Source: Parazoarcus communis (GTDB taxonomy: Bacteria; Pseudomonadota; Gammaproteobacteria; Burkholderiales; Rhodocyclaceae). From it: a stretch of DNA of 64,000 bases. The notes under the pieces are model-generated. The model ran no database searches and had not been told where the DNA came from. It saw only the letters and a list, made by a program, of their open reading frames with translations. The stretch spans positions 62,001 through 126,000 of the forward strand of contig NZ_CP022188.1 of the NCBI RefSeq assembly GCF_003111665.1, in the 5' to 3' direction. The position numbers and the translations under genes are program-made. Positions 57,475 to 64,000 of the stretch are shown piece by piece (the first letter of the stretch is position 1; each line of letters opens with the position of its first letter).

Positions 57475-58239
57475 ATGTCAAACCAGCAAGACCATATCCT
57501 GATTGTTGACGACGACCGTGATATCCGCGGACTGCTCGCAGACTACCTTGAGAAGCAGGGCCTGCGCTGCACGACGGCTGCTGACGGGCGCGAGATGAAG
57601 GCCGCCCTCGAAAGCCACAGGATCGACCTGATCGTGCTCGACGTGATGATGCCCGGCGAAGACGGGCTCACCCTGTGCCGCAACCTGCGCGCCGGGAACG
57701 GGCCGAATGCGGCCACCCCGATCCTGATGCTCACTGCGCGCGGAGAGGATATGGACCGCATCCTCGGGCTTGAGATGGGCGCGGACGACTATCTGCCCAA
57801 GCCCTTTGTGCCGCGTGAGCTCTATGCACGCATCCGGGCCATTCTCCGCCGCGCACGCGCGTTGCCACCCAACCTCGAAGTCACGCCATCTGCCAACGCA
57901 CGCGAACTACACTTCGCCCACTGGCGGCTCGATACCGTGAATCGTCACCTGGTGGATGAGGACGGCACGGTGGTTGCATTGTCTGGCGCCGAATATCGCA
58001 TGCTCGGCGTCTTTCTCGCCCACCCCCAGCGCGTGCTGTCACGCGACCAGCTGATGGAGTTCACCCAGGGGCGCGAGGCCGAAGTGTTCGACCGCTCCAT
58101 CGACCTCCTGATCAGCCGCCTGCGCCAACGCCTCGGCGACAATGCACGAGAGCCCGCAATCATAAAGACGGTGCGCAACGAAGGTTACGTGCTGGCCTGC
58201 GAAGTCACACCGGGCGGCAGCGGGAAAGCGCCGCAATGA
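57475..58239 (+). CDS. OmpR-type response regulator
   Basis: 254 residues. Receiver domain with phosphoacceptor Asp 56 (IVLDVMMPGEDG), acidic pocket near Asp 12-13, Thr 87 and Lys 109 (DYLPKPF), then a winged-helix OmpR DNA-binding domain (about 140-240; LSGAEYRMLGVFLAHP, RSIDLLISRLRQRLGD). Overlaps the next gene by ATGA (58236-58239), so co-translated with the kinase. Confidence 0.95.
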   Translation: MSNQQDHILIVDDDRDIRGLLADYLEKQGLRCTTAADGREMKAALESHRIDLIVLDVMMPGEDGLTLCRNLRAGNGPNAATPILMLTARGEDMDRILGLEMGADDYLPKPFVPRELYARIRAILRRARALPPNLEVTPSANARELHFAHWRLDTVNRHLVDEDGTVVALSGAEYRMLGVFLAHPQRVLSRDQLMEFTQGREAEVFDRSIDLLISRLRQRLGDNAREPAIIKTVRNEGYVLACEVTPGGSGKAPQ

Positions 58240-59558
58240 AACTGCCCTGGCCCAGAAGCCTCTTCTCGCGCCTGATGCTGATCTGGCTCGCCGGTATCAC
58301 GCTGGTGCTTGCGGTGAGCTTCATCCTGTTTGTCGGCGAGCGCGACCGGGTCGGCCGCAATGCACTGTTCCATGGCATTGCACAGGAAGTTGCCGCCACC
58401 GCCGATGTCCTCGACCGCATGCCCGAGAACGAGCGCGAGCGCTGGGTGGATCAACTTGGCCGCAGACGTCTGCGACTGAGCCTGCGCGCCTTGCCGGACG
58501 ACCTGCCCCCGCTGCCGGTCGAACATCCGCTCCTCCCTGCCCTCAAGGAAGCCATGCCTGAGCGCGAAGTCGCACTCTTTGCCAGCAGACACGGACACGA
58601 AGGGCGCCCATCCCTGTTCATTTCGATGCGCCTGAGCGATGGTTCTCCGCTCAGCATCCGTATGCCCGGCATTCCGTTCGCGCCCGACTTGCGTGCCCCA
58701 CCGCCCGGACAGCTGATCTCTGCCCTGCTCGCACTGATCGTAGGGGTCAGCCTCCTCACCTGGTTCAGCGTCCGTATTGCAACCCGACCGCTGTCGCGCA
58801 TGGCAGACGCAGCGCGCGCGCTCGGCGAGGACCCCGAACGCGCGCCCATGGACGTTCGCGGACCAACGGAAGTGGCCAGTGCGGCCGCGGCTTTCAACCA
58901 GATGCAGCAGCGCATTGTCGAACACGTACGTGAGCGCACCCGCATCCTGGCCGCGATCTCACACGATCTGCAAACCCCGATCACGCGACTGCGTCTGCGC
59001 GCCGAGATGGTTGATGACGATGCCTTGCGCGAAAAGGTGCAGTCCGATCTCGATGCGATGCAGAGCCTGATCAAGGAAGGACTGGACTACGCACGCAGCA
59101 TGGAGGGCAGCAAGGACAGACAGCCAATCGACCTGACCCGCCTGCTCGAAGCGCTGCGCGACGATGCTCAGGACATGGGGTGGACGGTCACGCTGGCAGG
59201 CCGTGCCCACCGCCCCTTCAACGGACAGGTCACGGCGCTGCGGCGCGCACTGTGGAATCTGATCGAGAACGGCGTGAAGTTCGGCGGACAGGTCGATGTC
59301 ACGCTGACCGGGCAGCCCGATCACGTCGAGATCCGCATCCGCGATCACGGCCCCGGACTGGAAGAGGCCGAACTCGACAAGGTCTTCGAACCCTTCTACC
59401 GCACGGAATCCTCACGCAACCGCGAAACCGGAGGCACTGGGCTGGGCCTCGCCATTGCGCGCAACCTGCTGCGCACCCAGCACGGGGAGGTGAGCCTTGC
59501 CAACCACCCGGAAGGCGGGCTGGAGGCGACGGTTACGCTGCCCGAGGCGCGTGCCTGA
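58236..59558 (+). CDS. Sensor histidine kinase (EnvZ-like)
   Basis: 440 residues. Two membrane helices (about 13-35 and 158-178) enclose a periplasmic sensor segment of about 120 residues. HAMP region, then H-box ISHDLQTPITRLR with phospho-His 243, N-box NLIENGVKFGG, G1 DHGPGLEE and G2 GTGLGLAIARN. The cognate response regulator is the overlapping upstream gene. Signal unknown; envelope stress is suggested by the divergent Spy/CpxP-like gene. Confidence 0.94.
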   Translation: MKLPWPRSLFSRLMLIWLAGITLVLAVSFILFVGERDRVGRNALFHGIAQEVAATADVLDRMPENERERWVDQLGRRRLRLSLRALPDDLPPLPVEHPLLPALKEAMPEREVALFASRHGHEGRPSLFISMRLSDGSPLSIRMPGIPFAPDLRAPPPGQLISALLALIVGVSLLTWFSVRIATRPLSRMADAARALGEDPERAPMDVRGPTEVASAAAAFNQMQQRIVEHVRERTRILAAISHDLQTPITRLRLRAEMVDDDALREKVQSDLDAMQSLIKEGLDYARSMEGSKDRQPIDLTRLLEALRDDAQDMGWTVTLAGRAHRPFNGQVTALRRALWNLIENGVKFGGQVDVTLTGQPDHVEIRIRDHGPGLEEAELDKVFEPFYRTESSRNRETGGTGLGLAIARNLLRTQHGEVSLANHPEGGLEATVTLPEARA

Positions 59559-59597
59559 CGGTGAAGCCAGGCCGCCGTGCGCACTTCGCAAACGGCG

Positions 59598-61166
59598 TCA
59601 CGGCTCGACCTGATACTGCGCAGCCAGCACCCTGAAGCGATCGACTTCTGCCGCAGCCCAGTCCGGCGCCTTCCCACGTTCCTCGGCCAGGATTGCTGCG
59701 ACCGCCGGCGCAGCACGCACGGCCGCTGCCGCATCGAAGAACAGCGCCCGATGGCGACGAGCAAGGACATCCTCAACCGTGCGCGCAAATTCGGCGCGGG
59801 CAGCATATCGCACCTCGGCTTCAGTCAGCGTCAGCCCTTCTGCAACGACATTCTCTGCGCCGGGCAGGCGCAGCACTTCCTTGCGATCGAGCCCATAGAC
59901 ATCGCCATCACTCTTTTCTGGCGCACCATGCAAACGCAGACGTGCAGTCGCTGCAGAACGCGGCGGCAGCCCGCCAACGGGTTGTGCCGCATCGATTGCA
60001 TCCTCGGCCATCACACGATAAGTCGTCCATTTGCCGCCAGTGACGCTGACCAACCCCTCGGCCGAGACGTCCACAAGGTGCTCGCGCGACAACTGTCGCG
60101 TGGGGGAATCGGCTCCGCCTCCGATGAGCGGTCTCAGCCCGACGAAGACCGCGCACACATCCGCGCGGGATGGAGGGCGCTCAAGATAGCGTGCCGCCGT
60201 CTCAAGAATGAAGTCGATCTCGCCCGGCAAGGGCCTCGGCTCAAGCGGCAGATCGCTGCGCGGAGAGTCGGTCGTACCCAGCAAGACTTTTCCCTGCCAG
60301 GGAATCATGAACAGCACGCGCCCGTCGTCGGTATGCGGCACAAGCAGAGCATTCTCGCCGGGAAGGAACTCGCGCCCCACCACCAGATGAACGCCCTGAC
60401 TGGGGCTGAGCATGTCATGGGCGTCGGCCCGCGCCAGACGGCGCACGCTGTCGGCCCACACCCCGGATGCATTGATCACCACCTTGGCGCCAACGCGATA
60501 TGCCTGCCCTGTCTCCGCATCGCGCAGATCGACCCCGCAGACCTTGCCACCTTCGATCGCGAGCCCCGTCGCCGCACAGTAGTTCACTGCCAGACCACCG
60601 AAATCGCACACGGTGCGCGCCAGGGTCAGCGCCAGCCGCGCGTCGTCGAACTGCGCGTCCCAGTAGGCGATTCCGCCGCGCAAACCTTCACGCTTTACGG
60701 TAGCCAGCGCGGCAAGCGTATCGTCGACGTTCAGCACCTTGCTGCGGGCAATGCCACGGCGCCCGGCCAGCAGGTCGTACAGGCCGAGCCCGGCCGCGAG
60801 CATCGGTTTGTCGTGCAGGCGGTATGCAGGCACGACAAAGCGCAGAGGATGGACCAGATGGGGTGCGTTCTCGAGCAGACGGGCGCGTTCGGCCAAAGCC
60901 TCCCGCACCAGCGGCAGATTGCCCTGAGCGAGATAGCGCACTCCGCCGTGAATCAGCTTGGTCGCCCGCGAACTCGTGCCCTTGGCAAAGTCCTCGGCAT
61001 CCACGACCAGCACGGCGTATCCGCGCGCAGCAGCGTCCACTGCGCAGCCAAGCCCGGTTGCCCCGCCACCAATCACGACCACGTCCCACACCCTGGGCTC
61101 TGACAGACGGACCAGCAAGGCCTGTCGCGCACGCTCAGCCAGACCGCTCTTCGCCGCACCCGTCAT
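59598..61166 (-). CDS. glpD: Aerobic glycerol-3-phosphate dehydrogenase
   Basis: FAD enzyme oxidising sn-glycerol 3-phosphate to dihydroxyacetone phosphate, passing electrons to quinone. 522 residues from ATG 61166, family length. N-terminal FAD site [12 protein letters not shown] near 29-40, then [16 protein letters not shown] and GGKWTTYR near the C-terminus. Start overlaps the glpK stop by ATGA, so translation is coupled. The reading frame runs back far into glpK but without homology there. Confidence 0.95.
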   Translation of the reverse strand: MTGAAKSGLAERARQALLVRLSEPRVWDVVVIGGGATGLGCAVDAAARGYAVLVVDAEDFAKGTSSRATKLIHGGVRYLAQGNLPLVREALAERARLLENAPHLVHPLRFVVPAYRLHDKPMLAAGLGLYDLLAGRRGIARSKVLNVDDTLAALATVKREGLRGGIAYWDAQFDDARLALTLARTVCDFGGLAVNYCAATGLAIEGGKVCGVDLRDAETGQAYRVGAKVVINASGVWADSVRRLARADAHDMLSPSQGVHLVVGREFLPGENALLVPHTDDGRVLFMIPWQGKVLLGTTDSPRSDLPLEPRPLPGEIDFILETAARYLERPPSRADVCAVFVGLRPLIGGGADSPTRQLSREHLVDVSAEGLVSVTGGKWTTYRVMAEDAIDAAQPVGGLPPRSAATARLRLHGAPEKSDGDVYGLDRKEVLRLPGAENVVAEGLTLTEAEVRYAARAEFARTVEDVLARRHRALFFDAAAAVRAAPAVAAILAEERGKAPDWAAAEVDRFRVLAAQYQVEP

Positions 61167-62653
61167 GAATGGCCCCAACTGCGGACGCATGCAATGCCGC
61201 GCGCCCATGCGGTGCGTCGTGCGAGCCGCCGATCCTCTGCAAGGCTTGGCTCGAACACCCGGTCGACCTGCCACTGCCGGGTAAGCGCATCCGTGTCGGG
61301 CCATACGCCCACACCAAGTCCGGCGAGATAGGCCGCGCCCAGCGTCGTGGTCTCGAGCATTTTCGGGCGCACGACCGGCACCCCCAGGAGGTCGGCCTGC
61401 ATCTGCATCAACAAATTGTTGGCAGCCGCACCACCATCCACCCTCAGCTCGCGCAACGGGCTCGCACCGTCGAGCTGCATCGCTTCGACCAGATCCAGTG
61501 TCTGCATCGCGATCGCTTCGAGTGCAGCGCGCGCCACATGCGCAGCACCCGTTCCACGTGTGAGCCCGAGCAGGGTGCCACGGGCGTTCGGATCCCAGTA
61601 GGGCGCGCCAAGACCGGTAAACCCCGGAATCATGACGACACCTCCGCTGTCCGGCACACTCCCCGCCAATGCTTCGATATCCGCGGAGGCCTTGATCAGG
61701 CCAAGCGAGTCGCGCAGCCATTGCACGATGGCGCCCCCCATGAACACGCTGCCCTCAAGCGCATAGACCGGCGGCCCGTCACCCGACCAGCCAATCGTGG
61801 TCAGCAGGCGATGGGTGGAAACCACTGCCTCGGTACCCGTGTTCATCAACAGGAAACAGCCCGTGCCATAGGTATTCTTGGCCATGCCCGGCGAGAAGCA
61901 GCACTGGCCGAATGTCGCGGCCTGCTGGTCGCCGCCGATCCCGGCAATCGGGATCGACGCGCCGAACACATCGGGGTCGGTCTCGCCGCACACACCGATA
62001 CTGTCAACGACACGTGGCAACACCGAGGCCGGAATCCCAAAACCTTCAAGAAGACTCTCGTCCCAGGTCCGGGAATGGATGTCGAACAACAGGGTGCGTG
62101 CCGCATTGCCCGGATCGGTCAGATGCAGCCGTCCGCCGGTGAGATGCCAGATCAGCCAGCTGTCGATGGTTCCGAACGCGAGTTCGCCGCGCTCGGCCCG
62201 CTCGCGGGCGCCCGGCACATGATCCAGGAGCCAGGCCAGTTTGGTCGCTGAAAAATAGGGATCGAGCTCAAGTCCGGTGCGGGCGCGAACATCCTCGCTC
62301 CAGCCGCGCGCGCGCAGCGTCTCGCAGCGATCGGCCGTGCGCCTGTCCTGCCACACGATGGCCGGCGCGATTGCCCGCCCGTCGCGGCGTGACCACAGCA
62401 CTGTGGTTTCGCGCTGATTCGCGATCCCGATCGCAGCAATCTCGCTGGCCGTCAGTTTCGCGCTCTCGAGCGCCGCGCGCGCGCAGTCGAACTGGGATTG
62501 CAGGATCTCATGCGCATCGTGCTCAACCCACCCCGGCTGCGGAAAATGCTGGGCAAACTCACGCTGGGCATGACCGCACACCCGTCCATCCGCATCGAAG
62601 ACCATCGCGCGCGAACTGGTCGTTCCCTGATCCAGGGCAAGAACATGTGCCAT
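61163..62653 (-). CDS. glpK: Glycerol kinase
   Basis: ATP-dependent phosphorylation of glycerol to sn-glycerol 3-phosphate. 496 residues. Starts with the phosphate-1 motif [28 protein letters not shown], and the signature [12 protein letters not shown] and [13 protein letters not shown]. Coupled with glpD. No glpF facilitator or glpR regulator is seen in the window; the ugpB-ugpQ pair supplies glycerol phosphate elsewhere. Confidence 0.96.
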   Translation of the reverse strand: MAHVLALDQGTTSSRAMVFDADGRVCGHAQREFAQHFPQPGWVEHDAHEILQSQFDCARAALESAKLTASEIAAIGIANQRETTVLWSRRDGRAIAPAIVWQDRRTADRCETLRARGWSEDVRARTGLELDPYFSATKLAWLLDHVPGARERAERGELAFGTIDSWLIWHLTGGRLHLTDPGNAARTLLFDIHSRTWDESLLEGFGIPASVLPRVVDSIGVCGETDPDVFGASIPIAGIGGDQQAATFGQCCFSPGMAKNTYGTGCFLLMNTGTEAVVSTHRLLTTIGWSGDGPPVYALEGSVFMGGAIVQWLRDSLGLIKASADIEALAGSVPDSGGVVMIPGFTGLGAPYWDPNARGTLLGLTRGTGAAHVARAALEAIAMQTLDLVEAMQLDGASPLRELRVDGGAAANNLLMQMQADLLGVPVVRPKMLETTTLGAAYLAGLGVGVWPDTDALTRQWQVDRVFEPSLAEDRRLARRTAWARGIACVRSWGHS

Positions 62654-62793
62654 TGGCGACTCCCGGGCAGAATTCAGACAAAGCGTAGCCCCTCAGGGCC
62701 GAACTGACCAGAGCCCGGCGCAATCCGTCTCCGTCTGCGCGCGCAGATATGGTTCAATGCGCCCCTCATACATTGCAACGCAGCATCGAGGCC

Positions 62794-63642
62794 ATGCCCG
62801 CCATCTGGATGATCATCGCCAGCTTCCTATTCGCCTGCATGGGCGTTTGCGTAAAGCTGGGCGCCGCCCAGTTCTCCACCGGAGAGCTGGTTTTCTACCG
62901 CGGGGCGGTGAACATCGTAATGATGACCATTGCCTCGCGCATGACCCACATCGCACTCAGCACCCCGCACTGGCGCATGCAGTTGTCACGCAGCCTATCG
63001 GGCTCGCTCGCGCTGATGTGCTATTTCTTCACCATCGGCGTCCTGCCGCTGGCAACCGCGGCCACCCTGAGCTACACGTCCCCGATGTTCGTCGCCCTCC
63101 TGCTGATCCTGCTTTTCGGCGAACGACTCCGGCTGCCGGTCGCACTCGCCCTGCTGGCAGGCTTCGCGGGCGTCGTCCTGCTGCTCCGCCCCACCCTGCA
63201 ACCAGGACAATGGCTTGGCGCGATCACGGGTTTGGGCGCCGGCGTGATTTCCAGCCTGGCTTACATCAGCGTGCGTGAACTGGGCAAGGCCGGAGAGCCC
63301 GAGATCCGCACGGTATTCTGGTTTTCCTGCGTGACCACCGTGCTCGGCGCAGTCTGGGCCCTGACAGGCGAACTGCATCGCCCCGATGCGGGCGGGTTCG
63401 CCATTTTGCTCGGCATCGGCCTGTTTGGCGGTCTCGCTCAGTTGGCGATGACGCGCTCCTACCGCTTCGGCAAGACGGTCGTCTCCGCCGCCCTCAGCTA
63501 CAGCACGGTCATTTTCGCCAGCCTTTTCGGCATGGTGATCTGGGACGAGACGCATCCCCCTTCGGCCTGGCTTGCAATCGCACTGATCATCGTCAGCGGC
63601 CTCATGGTTTCCTTCGCATCGCGCCGCAGGGCCGACGATTGA
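62794..63642 (+). CDS. DMT-superfamily (EamA) permease
   Basis: 282 residues from ATG 62794 (GAGG 5' of it; ATG 62749 adds 15 residues without support). Ten predicted helices in two EamA repeats: first beginning WMIIASFLFACMGVCVKLGA, second AITGLGAGVISSLAYISVREL. Metabolite or drug exporter; the substrate is not predictable. Confidence 0.88.
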   Translation: MPAIWMIIASFLFACMGVCVKLGAAQFSTGELVFYRGAVNIVMMTIASRMTHIALSTPHWRMQLSRSLSGSLALMCYFFTIGVLPLATAATLSYTSPMFVALLLILLFGERLRLPVALALLAGFAGVVLLLRPTLQPGQWLGAITGLGAGVISSLAYISVRELGKAGEPEIRTVFWFSCVTTVLGAVWALTGELHRPDAGGFAILLGIGLFGGLAQLAMTRSYRFGKTVVSAALSYSTVIFASLFGMVIWDETHPPSAWLAIALIIVSGLMVSFASRRRADD

Positions 63643-63699
63643 GCCCGACAGCCGCGAGGGCTATAGTAGGCACACAAGCACAACAGCACGGAGGCCGTC

Positions 63700-64000
63700 A
63701 TGATCAGCACCGACCACAAAGGCAATCTGGTAGCAGTGACCGTATTCGGCGAATTTACCCTGGCCGACTATCGCGAGTTCGAGGAGTTGGTGAACTACAA
63801 GATCCAGTTTGTCGGAACGGTGGATCTGCTGTTCGACCTGCGGGAGATGGCAGGCTTCACGCTTGACCTGGCCTGGGAAGAGATCAAGTTCTCGCGCGAG
63901 CATGCACATGACTTCCGCCGCATCGCGATTCTCACCGACGACCAGTGGGTGACCTGGAGTGCATGGATTTCCCAGCTCTTCGTCGATGCCGAAGTACAGG
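63700..64000 (+). CDS. SpoIIAA-like/STAS-like protein (3' end outside window)
   Basis: Begins at ATG 63700 with CGGAGG before it and runs past the window edge; 100 residues seen. Alternating strand/helix pattern with FGEFTLADYREFEELV, VDLLFDLREMAGFTL and HDFRRIAILTDDQWVTWSAW matches the SpoIIAA-like family often annotated in proteobacteria. No phosphorylatable STAS serine assigned. Function unknown. Confidence 0.8.
   Translation, partial: MISTDHKGNLVAVTVFGEFTLADYREFEELVNYKIQFVGTVDLLFDLREMAGFTLDLAWEEIKFSREHAHDFRRIAILTDDQWVTWSAWISQLFVDAEVQ

Noticed and set aside
59577..61103. 508-codon frame antisense to glpD
   Set aside because: Shadow of glpD; no recognisable protein features.
61167..61721. 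Long N-terminal extension of glpD into glpK
   Set aside because: The extra 185 codons translate glpK in another frame; the GlpD N-terminus and ATGA overlap fix the start at 61166.

Overview
The window reads as chromosomal DNA of a GC-rich betaproteobacterium, most likely Rhodocyclales (Thauera/Azoarcus-like). This rests on gene content and protein style (Sox thiosulfate oxidation plus flavocytochrome c, AceK beside icd, RlmM, paired DUF4212/sodium-solute symporter, ClpS-ClpA, a paired acyl-CoA dehydrogenase unit); no rRNA is present to confirm it. Coding density is high. I see no transposase, integrase or CRISPR array, and one tRNA gene.

Layout. 1-1846: end of an acyl-CoA dehydrogenase pair. 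2169-5065: divergent glk and pgi. 5217-9086: one very large accessory protein (methyltransferase, PLD nuclease, SF2 helicase, S24-like and DUF3427-like parts) between pgi and tRNA-Pro(CGG). 9399-12504: ispB and an ugpB-ugpQ pair. 12699-21785: lipoprotein, tas-like reductase, rlmM, rhlE, a PAS-EAL protein, deoxynucleoside kinase, panB-panC, CBS protein. 21845-31028: pepN, tandem-Usp protein, cation P-type ATPase, divergent EF-G-like GTPase, an orphan DUF4212 protein. 31110-34520: DUF4212/sodium-solute symporter pair, a small membrane protein, a possible 41-codon gene, a second Usp protein. 34624-37892: icd and aceK, divergent.

37990-47560 is a sulfur-oxidation locus. On the minus strand lie an ArsR-type regulator, then soxC, soxD, soxY, soxZ, soxA, soxX, a strong terminator, and soxB. 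Divergently on the plus strand is a flavocytochrome c sulfide dehydrogenase pair (fccA-fccB), followed by a convergent c4-like dihaem cytochrome. The set can in principle oxidise thiosulfate fully to sulfate in the periplasm (SoxXA loads thiosulfate on SoxY, SoxB hydrolyses sulfate off, SoxCD oxidises the sulfane sulfur), while Fcc feeds in electrons from sulfide. A near-perfect 18-bp inverted repeat between the -35 and -10 of the arsR promoter is the likely operator.

47642-64000: nudix-dut-coaBC operon, divergent radC, rpmB-rpmG, cspA, clpS-clpA, rraA, aceA (with a palindrome abutting a good promoter), a Spy/CpxP-like protein divergent from an OmpR-type two-component pair, glpK-glpD, a DMT permease and the start of a SpoIIAA-like protein. 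Central carbon genes (icd, aceK, aceA) suggest growth on acetate or fatty acids, consistent with the acyl-CoA dehydrogenases and the ActP-like symporter.

The best candidates for under-described biology are the giant multidomain helicase protein, the operator architecture of the sox/fcc locus, a 41-codon reading frame with a perfect ribosome-binding site, an EF-hand-like loop in the symporter, a possibly leaderless clpS mRNA, and the aceA upstream palindrome.
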